Positions 1 through 10,331 of a DNA stretch of 64,000 nt are shown here, piece by piece. Below the pieces are notes generated by a model. That model saw only the letters and a program-made list of their open reading frames with translations, was not told the DNA's origin and did not search any database. Within the stretch, counting starts at the first letter, position 1; every line of letters begins with the position of its first letter. The stretch covers positions 1 to 64,000 of the forward strand of contig NZ_CANBCA010000004.1 in the NCBI RefSeq assembly GCF_947367035.1, written 5' to 3'. This DNA comes from an uncultured Helicobacter sp. (lineage in GTDB: Bacteria > Campylobacterota > Campylobacteria > Campylobacterales > Helicobacteraceae). Position numbers and translations under genes: made by a program.

Positions 1-1947
<1,947 letters not shown>

Positions 1948-2191
1948 GATAATAAGCCACTGCCTTAATGAGTGTAAAGCACTCTAAAAAGCAATTAAAA
2001 TTTATTTGCAAAAGTAAAGATGATCGTCTTATTACTTAAGAATTTCAGGTTTAAGAATAAAAGACTTAGATTTTTCTAGTGTTTCATAATTTTTTCTCTT
2101 TTAAAGAGAAAAAAAGAGGAATCTCAAAGTCTTTATAAAAGATTGTATAAGAGTTTTTTATTTTTTATCTGATTTTAGGCTTTTTACATTG
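1948..2191 (+). other. 23S-5S internal spacer
   Basis: This AT-rich spacer of about 245 bases joins 23S and 5S rRNA. It contains no tRNA and no open frame. A TTTTCTCTTTTAAAGAGAAA inverted repeat near 2091-2112 could form a stem used in rRNA processing; that role is inferred only from the pairing. Confidence 0.6.
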
Positions 2192-2314
2192 TCATCTTCG
2201 TGCTAATAGAGAAGAGGTCCCACCTAGCCCCATTCCGAACCTAGCAGTTAAGCTCTTCTTCGCTGATGATACTGCTCTTTGCAAGAGTGGTAAAGTAGGA
2301 CGGTGCGGAGATGA
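2192..2314 (+). rRNA. rrf: 5S ribosomal RNA
   Basis: The terminal helix is formed by TCATCTTCGTGC at the start and GTGCGGAGATGA at the end, with G-U pairs. The conserved core CCCATTCCGAACCTAGCAGTTAAG lies inside (first 14 bases typical of all bacterial 5S). Length of about 120 bases fits the family. It lies about 245 bases after 23S on the same strand and is presumably co-transcribed with it. Ends are set by the helix and may shift by one or two bases. Confidence 0.93.
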
Positions 2315-2651
2315 GAGTGTAAAGAAATAAAACAAGGGTTGTGATTCTATTCTATCTATTAAATTCCTCATTCCTAGTTCTTGTTATCACATAGATTAGA
2401 AAATAATGTTTGTTGTTGGCGATAGAACCATAAATGCATTGATAGGTTTATTTGTTTTATGCAATAAATATTATTGTTGCTGTGGTAGCTGATGTTTGAA
2501 TATTAAGATTCTGCATTATAAATTGTATTCATCAGTGGAAAATAAATTTATATTAGATTATGCTTTGCTAGCATTTGCAAAGATAGAAGGAAGTTATATT
2601 ATAGGTTTGCACTCAAGCAAGTTAAACTAGAAAGGGTAAGTAAAAGAACTT
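2315..2651. other. Gene-free stretch between 5S rRNA and the methyltransferase gene
   Basis: These 337 AT-rich bases lie between the plus-strand rRNA unit and the 3' end of a minus-strand gene. I find no convincing open frame, tRNA or repeat. The rRNA terminator must lie here, but no GC-rich hairpin followed by a T run stands out. Confidence 0.5.
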
Positions 2652-3212
2652 TTATTTTCTGCAATAATACACAAAAGCGGGTGGAATATTATTCCATACA
2701 ATTTTAGATCTTTTAATTTCACTAAATATTTTATCTCCATAGATTATTTTACGAAATCTCCGTGCTCCCATTGTGGGTAAAATGTAGGCAAAGGTGGCAA
2801 AGTATCCTCCAGGTTTGAGTACATTATAAATATTTTCTAAAATACATTTTTGCGTTACTTGATTTAAGAGTGCCCAAGGAATCCCAGATACAATTACATC
2901 AGCGGAGGACATTTGTCTCTCTTGCATTATTGTTTCTAAAAACTCTGCAGAACCCAATGCAACATCAAGATTTGGAAATCTCTTATGTAATTTCTGCGCA
3001 ATTTTGGGATTAATTTCAACAGCAAAGAATTGAGCTAAATCAGTTTTTTTGCGCAGTATGACTTTTGTAAAAGCTCCCATTCCTGGTCCAATTTCAATAA
3101 TATTAGAAGCTTGTTCAATGCCAATATTTTTTGTAATCATCTCTGCGAGATATTGTGAGCTAGAGCATAAAGCGCCAGTCCGCTTTGGATTTGCGAGATA
3201 ATAGGGTAACAA
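2652..3212 (-). CDS. SAM-dependent methyltransferase, PmtA/KsgA-like
   Basis: A 186-residue class I SAM-dependent methyltransferase. Motif I is visible as IEIGPGMGAFT near residues 40-50, and the N-terminal signature GALCSSSQYLAEMI resembles that of phospholipid N-methyltransferases (PmtA) and of the related rRNA adenine dimethylases. In the PmtA group the enzyme methylates phosphatidylethanolamine towards phosphatidylcholine; substrate here is not provable from sequence. The protein is much shorter than KsgA (about 260-270 residues), which argues against the rRNA enzyme. The start is TTG: an in-frame TAA stands immediately before it, and a strong GGGAGG ribosome-binding site lies six bases upstream. 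It appears monocistronic and convergent with the rRNA unit. Confidence 0.75.
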   Translation of the reverse strand: MLPYYLANPKRTGALCSSSQYLAEMITKNIGIEQASNIIEIGPGMGAFTKVILRKKTDLAQFFAVEINPKIAQKLHKRFPNLDVALGSAEFLETIMQERQMSSADVIVSGIPWALLNQVTQKCILENIYNVLKPGGYFATFAYILPTMGARRFRKIIYGDKIFSEIKRSKIVWNNIPPAFVYYCRK

Positions 3213-3312
3213 TTAATCCTCCCAATTAAAAATTTCTATTTTACGCTTTTAAGAATTAAAAAACTTTAAATATTGAAAGATTATTTCACTTATTTATTAA
3301 GACTTTAAAGAT

Positions 3313-3681
3313 TTAATCCCACTTTTGCCATAATAGATTCCCATTCATATCAAATAATAATTCTAAACTATCATTAATTTCAATTTCATAACCAAAGCCT
3401 TTATAATCTACATCAGTAATAAATGAACCCGGGTATATTTGCTGCACTTTAGTAAAAATATTTTGCAGAGAAGCACTATAGCCTCCCATTGCATTGTTTG
3501 GATAAGTATTCATCGGTTGTGTTGGAGTCATATTTCCTTGTGTAGGTGGTATCTGATTTACTGTTGGAGCAGTTTGTTGCGTTTGGTTTTGTAAGGGGAT
3601 AGTTTCTTCTATTGGGGTAGTAGGATTTGCCAATAAAGCGGAACTTGAGAACAAAAGAGATAAGAAAAGTTTGGATTTCAT
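3313..3681 (-). CDS. Small secreted protein with PepSY-like C-terminus
   Basis: A 122-residue protein with a signal peptide (residues 1-19, cleavage plausible after SALLA-N), then a Gln/Pro/Thr-rich low-complexity linker to about residue 65, then a compact C-terminal domain. The C-terminal pattern DVDYKGFGYEIEINDS...FDMNGNLL resembles the PepSY-like (DUF2874) fold of periplasmic proteins, where repeated beta hairpins carry G-Y-E-V-E-L and F-D-x-x-G-N motifs. Function unknown; periplasmic location is inferred. It is separated from neighbours by about 100 bases downstream and by the rplM promoter region upstream, so it is probably transcribed alone. Confidence 0.6.
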   Translation of the reverse strand: MKSKLFLSLLFSSSALLANPTTPIEETIPLQNQTQQTAPTVNQIPPTQGNMTPTQPMNTYPNNAMGGYSASLQNIFTKVQQIYPGSFITDVDYKGFGYEIEINDSLELLFDMNGNLLWQKWD

Positions 3682-3882
3682 TTTATTTCCTTTTTGTTTG
3701 AATATCGAACCGAGAGATTAAGATAATTTTGTTAAGTTTTTGTGAAGATTTATCGAATATTTTATTAAGTTTAATTGTAGAATCTCGCTAATTATCATAA
3801 GTAAAATTAACTATTATGTCCTCAAACATAATTAATAATATAAAATATAACTTAATTTAAGAAAAAAATTATAAAAATGCGC

Positions 3883-3888
3883 TATAAT
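3883..3888 (+). promoter_or_regulatory. Predicted -10 box of the rplM-rpsI promoter
   Basis: TATAAT preceded by a TG five bases upstream and an AT-rich upstream region, about 48 bases before the rplM start. Epsilonproteobacterial sigma70 promoters often show a clear -10 with no good -35, as here. Confidence 0.6.
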
Positions 3889-3936
3889 TCAGCCTTTAAT
3901 TCTTAATAAAGATAAATTACTTATGAAAGGTAAAAT

Positions 3937-4365
3937 ATGAATATTACCAAAATGGCAAAAGCCAATGAAATTAAACGTGATTGGGTTGTTTTGGATGCGG
4001 AAGGTAAAACATTTGGTCGCCTTATCACTGAAATTGCTACTCTTTTAAGAGGTAAGCATAAACCAAGTTATACTCCTAATGTAGATTGTGGCGATTTTGT
4101 GATTGTTGTCAATGCGCCTAAAGCAAAATTTAGCGGAATGAAATTAGAGGATAAAGAATATTTTACTCATTCGGGGTATTTTGGCAGCACCAAATCAAAA
4201 ACACTTCAGGAAATGTTGCAAAAACACCCAGAGAAGCTTTATAAACTAGCGGTTCGTGGCATGCTCCCTAAAACAAAACTAGGTCGAGCAATGATTAAAA
4301 AATTAAAAGTCTATTGTGATGCAAATCATCCACATAGCGCACAAGTCTCCAAAGAATCAAAATAA
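3937..4365 (+). CDS. rplM: 50S ribosomal protein L13
   Basis: A 142-residue protein matching ribosomal protein L13 over its whole length, with the conserved segments DWVVLDAEGKTFGRL near the N-terminus, LLRGKHKPSYTPN, and the central AVRGMLPKTKLGR that is diagnostic for L13. L13 binds 23S rRNA early in assembly of the large subunit. It is followed after ten bases by rpsI, the universal bacterial pairing. The ATG has an AAAGG ribosome-binding site a few bases upstream; the five residues before the second ATG (MAKANE) leave some doubt about the exact start. Confidence 0.97.
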   Translation: MNITKMAKANEIKRDWVVLDAEGKTFGRLITEIATLLRGKHKPSYTPNVDCGDFVIVVNAPKAKFSGMKLEDKEYFTHSGYFGSTKSKTLQEMLQKHPEKLYKLAVRGMLPKTKLGRAMIKKLKVYCDANHPHSAQVSKESK

Positions 4366-4375
4366 GGATTAATAA

Positions 4376-4765
4376 ATGGCAAAAATTTATGCAACAGGAA
4401 AAAGAAAAACAGCAATTGCAAAAGTATGGCTAACACCCGGTAGCGGCAAACTAAGTATTAATGAAATGAATCTTAATGATTGGCTTGGAGGACACGAGGC
4501 AATTAAGATGAAAGTAATGCAGCCTTTACTTTTAACAAAACAAGAGAAAAGTGTAGATATTGTCGCTGTCGCTTTTGGAAGCGGTTATTCTGCTCAAGCT
4601 GAAGCACTTAGGCACGGAATTTCTAAAGCTTTAGCACTCTATGATGTTAATTTTAGAGCAATTCTTAAGCCCAAAGGCTTATTAACGCGTGATTCAAGAG
4701 TGGTAGAGCGCAAAAAATACGGAAAACGTAAAGCAAGAAGAAGTCCGCAATTCTCAAAAAGATAA
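4376..4765 (+). CDS. rpsI: 30S ribosomal protein S9
   Basis: A 129-residue S9. It begins [18 protein letters not shown] and ends in the basic tail [11 protein letters not shown] whose last residues reach the P-site tRNA in known ribosomes. The GRKxAVARV-type and RDxRxVERKKYG segments of the family are present. It lies ten bases after rplM and shares its promoter. Length and ends match the family, so no truncation is suspected. Confidence 0.97.
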   Translation: MAKIYATGKRKTAIAKVWLTPGSGKLSINEMNLNDWLGGHEAIKMKVMQPLLLTKQEKSVDIVAVAFGSGYSAQAEALRHGISKALALYDVNFRAILKPKGLLTRDSRVVERKKYGKRKARRSPQFSKR

Positions 4766-4779
4766 TAGAAATTTTATTT

Positions 4780-4805
4780 CAAAAGCTTATATGTTTAAGC
4801 TTTTG
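4780..4805 (+). terminator. Inverted repeat after rpsI
   Basis: A perfect 10-base inverted repeat, CAAAAGCTTA and TAAGCTTTTG, with a six-base loop lies 15 bases after the rpsI stop. No T run follows directly, so it may be a weak terminator or an RNA 3'-end stabilising stem. Confidence 0.45.
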
Positions 4806-4980
4806 GATAGGTTAATTTCTCTTTCAAGTCGTCTATATAAGTGGTGCATTTCTTAAAATGTTTGTTAATTGTTTTTGAAATCAATGGATTGATACTCAAG
4901 GAATCATAGGAATTAATTATACAATCTTGGGGTAATTTAGAAAAATTCTACAAATATCTGCCAATCTAAAGAGAAATAAA

Positions 4981-7191
4981 ATGTTAAAAGCAATAGGGCA
5001 ATATCTTGATATCCAAACCTTAAATTTTAATCCCACCTTATTGATTCATCTATTCTTTATTTTGGTGTTGTGTTTGATTCATTTAGGATTCCATTTTATA
5101 GATTTTCTACATTTAAAAACTCCTCAAAATTTTTTTGAAGGAGCTTTGATTCTCACCTCTATGGACGCTTATCATTATGCTAAAGGTAGCCGTGATCTCC
5201 TTGATTTATTAAATATAAATCCCAACATAACAGAGATATTTCAGGTATTTAGCACCTTACATCCTCTTGCGCTTCTTTGTGGAATCTTTGCAAAATGGAC
5301 GAACTTAGACTTTATTTTAACTTGGAGTAGTGTTCTTTTTAGCACAAGTGTAGGTATTGCACTTTATTGGTTGGTTTATCAAATCCTTATGAATGTTTTA
5401 CAAGTTTGTTTTTCTGTCAAACAAACCACGGAATCGCAAATCAACAATTTAGAGTTTTGGATATTCTTTATTCCCTTGCTGTCTTTTTTGGGAAGCTTGA
5501 TTGCGATTCTTTCACCTAGCTTTTATCAGCGTGTAGGAGTGGGATATTTTGATACAGATATGCTCTTGCTAACTTTTCCTTTGCTTGCATTTATTTTTTT
5601 ATTACAATTTCTACGCAAACCAAATCTTTCTTTTAAATCACTCGTGCTTTTTGCACTTTTTGGATATTTAGCAATTATTTGGCATAATGGAGTCCAAAAT
5701 TTACTGCTTTTGGGATTCATACTTTTTCTTTGTTTAGAATTTATGGATTTTCTAAAGACACGTAAGATTTTACCAAAAGATATTTTATTAATTTCTGTCT
5801 TTTTGGTAATTCTTACCCCCTCGTTTATCAGTTGGTTAATCTTAATTTTGCTTTTAATTGGAATCGCAAGGTTTCCCCAATGGTTTTGGATATGGCTCAT
5901 TCTTGGCATCTTGTATGCTGCGATTTTTGGATTATTTAATCCCCTTTTTTCACAAATCAACGCTTATATTTTTGGCGCAACACAATATGCAAACACTTAT
6001 GTGTATGCTTCTGTTGTCAATGGAATCTTAGAAACGATGCCCTCAAACTTACCTACACTGATTGAGAGAAGCGGGGGAATTGGAGTTTTTAGCTGCGCAT
6101 TTTTAGGATTTTTAAGTTTTGGAATTTTTAGTCTTTGCGTGAAGTTTAATTTTTATCCTTTATTTTTAAAATTCAATTTAAAATTTTTTAGACATTGTTT
6201 TATTAATAATCGTCAGGGATTTAAAGAATTTTTATCCATTTTTCTTTTTCTCTTACCCTTTAGTTTATTGGGTCTAGGGGCTATTAAGCTTGGTATGCGT
6301 TTTAGCTTTTTTTTAACCCCCATTATTGCTTTGGGTATTGCCTTTTTTATATTTGGTCTTTTGAGCATTTTTAAGCGACTTTCTACTCTAATTTTATTAG
6401 CTGTTGCTGTTGTTGTAGCACTTTTCATTGCAAATTTGCGTTATAAGATTCCACCTCCTATTCTAACGCATACAGAAATTAGGGTTTTTAAGAGTTTAGA
6501 TTCTAAATTAAATCCTCAAGATATTCTATTTTCGTGGTGGGATTATGGGTATGCATTAAGATATTTTACTAAAGCACAAGTATTGCTTGATGGTGCAAGA
6601 CACTCTGGTGCAATCAACTTTCCAATTGCTAAGATTTTGCTTAGTCCCTCACCCACATTGTTTTATAATTTTTCTTTGAATCTCGCAACTGCTATGCAAA
6701 CCCTTCCTGCTAAAAAATGGAATCAAATCTTTGAAATACTTTCTCAAGATAAGGGAGCAAATCTCTATTTAAAAGCATTGGAGTTAGAATCAAAACCACC
6801 CAAATTAGCCAATGAAGCAAAAGTTTATTGGGTTTTGCCTCTGCGCATTTTGCCATTATTGGCAAATATTGATAGTTTTTCTAATGTGAATTTAGAGAAT
6901 GGTAAGCCTTTAAAGTCAAACACTTTTATCTTTTGGGATTCCAAGCAAAATCCTCCAAATTTAGCACCTCAAGCCATCATTAATCTTTATAATGGCTTTT
7001 ATACAAGTTATACAACTGAGCAAATGGATACATTATTAACACAAATCAATTTTGGTGAAAATTCACTTTTGTTAAGCAAGGATTATTTAAAAAGTAATAT
7101 GATTCAAATTTTACTTTTTGCCAACTATCCTGATAAAATTAGCGCAAGTGGTAACATCGTGCGTATATTGCAGCTTGATGAAGGAGCGTAG
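4981..7191 (+). CDS. pglB: PglB-type bacterial oligosaccharyltransferase
   Basis: A 736-residue STT3-family oligosaccharyltransferase that transfers a lipid-linked glycan to asparagine in periplasmic proteins. The N-terminal two thirds is strongly hydrophobic with about a dozen membrane helices. The C-terminal periplasmic domain carries the family signature WWDYG at 519-523. Catalytic acidic residues of the family can be placed at D62 (first periplasmic loop), D191 and D193 (DxD in GYFDTDM) and E351 (VNGILETMP). It lies between rpsI and asnB, with no other pgl glycan-assembly gene in the window. asnB starts three bases after its stop, so translational coupling is likely. In H. pullorum-type species pglB genes are described outside a pgl locus, which this arrangement matches. 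I call it active because all key residues are present. Confidence 0.92.
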   Translation: MLKAIGQYLDIQTLNFNPTLLIHLFFILVLCLIHLGFHFIDFLHLKTPQNFFEGALILTSMDAYHYAKGSRDLLDLLNINPNITEIFQVFSTLHPLALLCGIFAKWTNLDFILTWSSVLFSTSVGIALYWLVYQILMNVLQVCFSVKQTTESQINNLEFWIFFIPLLSFLGSLIAILSPSFYQRVGVGYFDTDMLLLTFPLLAFIFLLQFLRKPNLSFKSLVLFALFGYLAIIWHNGVQNLLLLGFILFLCLEFMDFLKTRKILPKDILLISVFLVILTPSFISWLILILLLIGIARFPQWFWIWLILGILYAAIFGLFNPLFSQINAYIFGATQYANTYVYASVVNGILETMPSNLPTLIERSGGIGVFSCAFLGFLSFGIFSLCVKFNFYPLFLKFNLKFFRHCFINNRQGFKEFLSIFLFLLPFSLLGLGAIKLGMRFSFFLTPIIALGIAFFIFGLLSIFKRLSTLILLAVAVVVALFIANLRYKIPPPILTHTEIRVFKSLDSKLNPQDILFSWWDYGYALRYFTKAQVLLDGARHSGAINFPIAKILLSPSPTLFYNFSLNLATAMQTLPAKKWNQIFEILSQDKGANLYLKALELESKPPKLANEAKVYWVLPLRILPLLANIDSFSNVNLENGKPLKSNTFIFWDSKQNPPNLAPQAIINLYNGFYTSYTTEQMDTLLTQINFGENSLLLSKDYLKSNMIQILLFANYPDKISASGNIVRILQLDEGA

Positions 7192-7193
7192 AA

Positions 7194-9059
7194 ATGTGTG
7201 GAATTGCTGGAATATTAAATGGCGCAAAACTTCCTTTGGACCAAATTTATAGCTTTATGAGACATCGCGGACCTGATGATAAAGGAAGCTTTAGCGATTT
7301 TACACAGGGTGGATTGTTGCAGTTTTTTCACGCGCGCCTTAGTATTCAAGATTTAAGTACTTTGGCACATCAACCGATGGTTTATAAGGATTTATGTCTT
7401 GTCTTTAATGGAGAGATTTATAATCATTTGCAATTACGTGAGGGATTGGAGTTTGACTTTCAAACTCATAGCGACACAGAGACGCTTTTAGCAATGTTTG
7501 CGCATTTTGGTGAGAATTTCTTAGAGAATTTAAATCAATTAGATGGTATGTTTGCATTTGCTCTTTATGATAAAAAGAATCAAAAACTTTATTTTGCACG
7601 TGATAGAATGGGTAAAAAACCACTATTTTGCTACAAAAAAGATACTAAATTTGTTTTTGCAAGTGAGTTAAACGCACTTTGTAGGATCGTAAAATCTCTC
7701 AATTTATCTTTAGAACTGGATTATGACGCAATTAATTTTTATCTACAAGGCGGTTTTTTCTATCGTGATGGCACACCTTATAAAAATGTATTCGCAATTC
7801 CAAGTGCACATTATGGAATCCTAGATGTCCGCACACATAATTTAATATTAAAACCTTATTTCAAGCTAGAATCTTGTTACAAGATGCCAAAAATTAAAGA
7901 TGAAAATCAAGCTTTAACACTTTGTGAGGAATTGTTAAAGCAAAGTATTCGAAACCGCATAGAATCGTCTGATTTGGAAGTAGGGGCGTTTTTAAGTGGA
8001 GGAATTGATAGTTCTCTCATTGTTGCTTTAGCTTCTCAAATAAAACCTAATTTGCGCACTTTTACAATTAGCTTTGAAAACACAGCTTTTGATGAATCTT
8101 CTTTAGCGCAAAAAACAGCAAATCAGTTTGGCACTTCCCATCAAAATTTAAAAATTAGCACAAATCTAGTTCAAGATGTGCCGAGAATCTTACAAGCCTA
8201 TGGGCGTCCGTTTTTTGATAGCTCTGCAATTCCTAGTTTTTATGTGGCACAAGCAGCAAAAGAACATTTGAGTGTTGTGCTAAATGGCGATGGAGCGGAC
8301 GAGTTGTTTGGAGGTTATCGGCGGTATGTGGGGCATTTGTTAATGCCAAAAATTTTACCCTTTGTCTTTTTGAAAGATTTTTTGCCAAATCCTAAATCTA
8401 AGCAATCTCTTTATAATTATTTTTATCGGCTTTTACAAATGGCAGGAGCATATAAGCGAGATTTAGGAGAATATTATTTGCGTGCAAGCACGGATATTTT
8501 TGTAGGATTTCATTCTTTTGAGAGTGAAAATTATAAACAATTTCAAACAGAAGTAAAAATGATTTTTAAGGCTGGATATCCCTCTCTCTCACAAATGTTG
8601 CTTTTGGATTCTTCTCATTTACTTTTGTGTGATTTATTACCCAAAATGGACATCGCGACAATGGCGCATTCTTTAGAAGCACGTTCACCGTTTTTATCCA
8701 AAAGTCTAGTAGAGTTTGCACCCACTTTAGAGGAGAATTTAAAAGTGCGCGGCACAATCACAAAATATTTGCTTAGGAAATTGGCGCAAAAGTATTTAGT
8801 AAAAGAGGTTGTTAATGCGCCTAAAAGGGGTTTTGAAGTGCCACTTAGTGCTTGGATAGAGGGTGAGATTAAAGAGTTGGTTTTAGACAATCTACAATCT
8901 TCTAAATTCGTGCAAGAATTTTTGCCTAAAAATATGATAGAATCACTCTGTAATGCACCGCAAAAATATCCCAAAGAAAAGCGTGCAAAAATGCTCTGGT
9001 GCTTGTTTGCGCTTGAGATGTGGAATCAAAATTTAAGGAAAATCAATGGATCTTATTAA
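7194..9059 (+). CDS. asnB: Asparagine synthetase B (glutamine-hydrolysing)
   Basis: A 621-residue class II glutamine amidotransferase plus synthetase. Cys2 (MCGIAGIL) is the N-terminal nucleophile that frees ammonia from glutamine; RHRGPDD, FNGEIYN and DGMFAFALYD are typical of the N-terminal domain. The ATP pyrophosphatase loop SGGIDSS is at 268-274, followed by NGDGADELFGGY. The reaction converts aspartate, ATP and glutamine to asparagine. The ATG starts three bases after the pglB stop and its end overlaps the next gene by 14 bases, so the three are almost certainly one transcript. AsnB-family proteins also act as sugar or peptide amidotransferases, and the pglB link leaves that open; plain asparagine synthesis is the default call. 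Confidence 0.88.
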   Translation: MCGIAGILNGAKLPLDQIYSFMRHRGPDDKGSFSDFTQGGLLQFFHARLSIQDLSTLAHQPMVYKDLCLVFNGEIYNHLQLREGLEFDFQTHSDTETLLAMFAHFGENFLENLNQLDGMFAFALYDKKNQKLYFARDRMGKKPLFCYKKDTKFVFASELNALCRIVKSLNLSLELDYDAINFYLQGGFFYRDGTPYKNVFAIPSAHYGILDVRTHNLILKPYFKLESCYKMPKIKDENQALTLCEELLKQSIRNRIESSDLEVGAFLSGGIDSSLIVALASQIKPNLRTFTISFENTAFDESSLAQKTANQFGTSHQNLKISTNLVQDVPRILQAYGRPFFDSSAIPSFYVAQAAKEHLSVVLNGDGADELFGGYRRYVGHLLMPKILPFVFLKDFLPNPKSKQSLYNYFYRLLQMAGAYKRDLGEYYLRASTDIFVGFHSFESENYKQFQTEVKMIFKAGYPSLSQMLLLDSSHLLLCDLLPKMDIATMAHSLEARSPFLSKSLVEFAPTLEENLKVRGTITKYLLRKLAQKYLVKEVVNAPKRGFEVPLSAWIEGEIKELVLDNLQSSKFVQEFLPKNMIESLCNAPQKYPKEKRAKMLWCLFALEMWNQNLRKINGSY

Positions 9060-9828
9060 AGAGGAATTAGAACGTTACCATCGCAATTTCTTGTTAAGCG
9101 GAATCGGAATAGAGGGACAAAAGAAGCTCAAAAATGCGCGTGTGCTTGTCATTGGGGCTGGTGGGTTAGGCTCTAGTGTGTTATATTATCTCGCAGCTGC
9201 TGGGGTAGGGAGTCTTGGGATTTGTGATGGCGATGAGGTGGATTTAAGCAATCTTCAGCGACAAGTTTTGCATAATGTGCAGGATTTGGGTAAGAATAAG
9301 GCAGATTCTGCATTTCAAAAGCTTGCTGCACTCAATCCCAACTTAAATTTACGCGTGTTTAAAGAACGATTAAATACAGAAAATATCCAAGCAGCACTCC
9401 AAGATTATGATTTAGTGGTAGAAGCCACAGACTCTTTTAATTCCAAATTTCTTGTTAATGATGCGTGTGTGCTATCCAATAAGATTTTAATTCGTGCAAG
9501 TGCTCTTGCTTTTAGTGGGCAGGTGATGAGCATTAAGCCAAAAGTGAGTGCGTGTTATACTTGTTTGTTTGATGCTCCGCCAAAGGGTGAAATGCCAACA
9601 AGCACGAGTGTTGGGATTCTAGGCGCTACGGCTGGTTTGTTTGGGGTATTAGAAGCCGCAGAAGTGATTAAGATTATCACTGAAGTGGGTGAGCCACTTT
9701 TTGATAAGCTCTTAACTTGTGATATTCGCTCTATGGATTTTCGCAAAATTTCTATTAAACGCAATCCAAACTGCCGTGTGTGTGGAGAAAATGGAATCCG
9801 TAAGCTAGAGCGTGCTTTGTATAAATAA
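9046..9828 (+). CDS. ThiF/MoeB/HesA-family adenylyltransferase
   Basis: A 260-residue E1-like enzyme that would adenylate the C-terminal glycine of a ubiquitin-like sulfur carrier (MoaD or ThiS). The nucleotide-binding GAGGLGS is at 37-43, DGDEVDLSNLQRQ at 61-73 supplies the Asp and Arg of the ATP site, and the zinc ligands are two CxxC pairs at 170/173 and 243/246. The loop where ThiF carries its catalytic cysteine reads TSTSVGILG here, without cysteine, closer to MoeB. The ATG lies inside the end of asnB, with a 14-base overlap. No MoaD or ThiS gene is adjacent, so the pathway (molybdopterin or thiamine) is undecided. Confidence 0.85.
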   Translation: MDLIKEELERYHRNFLLSGIGIEGQKKLKNARVLVIGAGGLGSSVLYYLAAAGVGSLGICDGDEVDLSNLQRQVLHNVQDLGKNKADSAFQKLAALNPNLNLRVFKERLNTENIQAALQDYDLVVEATDSFNSKFLVNDACVLSNKILIRASALAFSGQVMSIKPKVSACYTCLFDAPPKGEMPTSTSVGILGATAGLFGVLEAAEVIKIITEVGEPLFDKLLTCDIRSMDFRKISIKRNPNCRVCGENGIRKLERALYK

Positions 9829-9925
9829 ACCTAATATAAAATCTAGTTTGCTAAGATTCCAATGAAAGGCAGATAAGATAATAGATTTGCAAGTGTGGGC
9901 AAAAATACCTATCATTTATGCATTT

Positions 9926-10010
9926 CTTCGCCTTGCAACGATGGTGGGAGTATCAGGGCGAGTTCTACATTATGGATTAACTCTAAAGAGTTCTGCAAGG
10001 ACAAAGTGGC
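9926..10010. repeat. Degenerate interspersed repeat, copy 1
   Basis: Contains GCGAGTTCTACATTATGGATT, resembling GCGAGATTTTGTGTTATGGATT at 33951-33972, and CTGCAAGGACAAAGTGGC, resembling CTCGCAAGGACAAGGGGC at 28213-28230. These shared strings in three non-coding gaps indicate one small dispersed element family with GTCATTGCGAG-like ends. Confidence 0.5.
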
Positions 10011-10019
10011 TTAAACAAC

Positions 10020-10150
10020 TCAACCTTTAATACCGATTTGTGTCTCTTTACTCTCTGTTTTTACTATTTGTTCCTTTTCCTCTTGTCTTTTTTCCTCAAG
10101 TTCTTGCTCTTTGCGTTTTTTTCAAGACTTTCAAGTAGTTTTTCTATCAT
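10020..10150 (-). pseudogene. Frameshifted remnant of a small charged coiled-coil protein
   Basis: On the minus strand an ATG at 10150 opens MIEKLLESLEK, after which a run of seven A (10116-10122 as T on the plus strand) changes frame. One frame ends soon after. Skipping a base at the run restores a clear Glu/Lys/Gln-rich frame (RKEQELEEKRQEEKEQ...) ending at TGA, 10022-10020. Such a composition is typical of a short coiled coil. This may be a decayed gene or one switched by slippage at the A run. A further upstream ATG (MANPIKK) is also out of frame, which favours decay. Confidence 0.4.
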
Positions 10151-10331
10151 ACTTTTTTATCGGATTTGCCATTGCATAGCAACTAGTTTCATTATTTTGC
10201 TTATTTTCTAATACAGAAAGATTCTTATTAAATTAAAATATATGAAGTTTTAAGCAAAAAGGATTGCTATTTTTACATTATTTTAAGGAAATTATTATAA
10301 AACTTTGTAGATTGATTTAAGAAAGGATTGT

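Larger units (their letters stand above)
9829..10331. other. Gene-poor gap with repeat and decayed small gene
   Basis: About 500 bases without an intact gene. It holds an interspersed-repeat copy (about 9926-10010) and a broken minus-strand frame (10020-10150), described separately. The final 130 bases are very AT-rich and probably contain the promoter of the next gene; I could not pick a single -10 box with confidence. Confidence 0.6.

Noticed and set aside
5526-5960. 144-codon frame antisense to pglB
   Set aside because: It is the mirror of a long hydrophobic coding stretch; pglB has all catalytic motifs.
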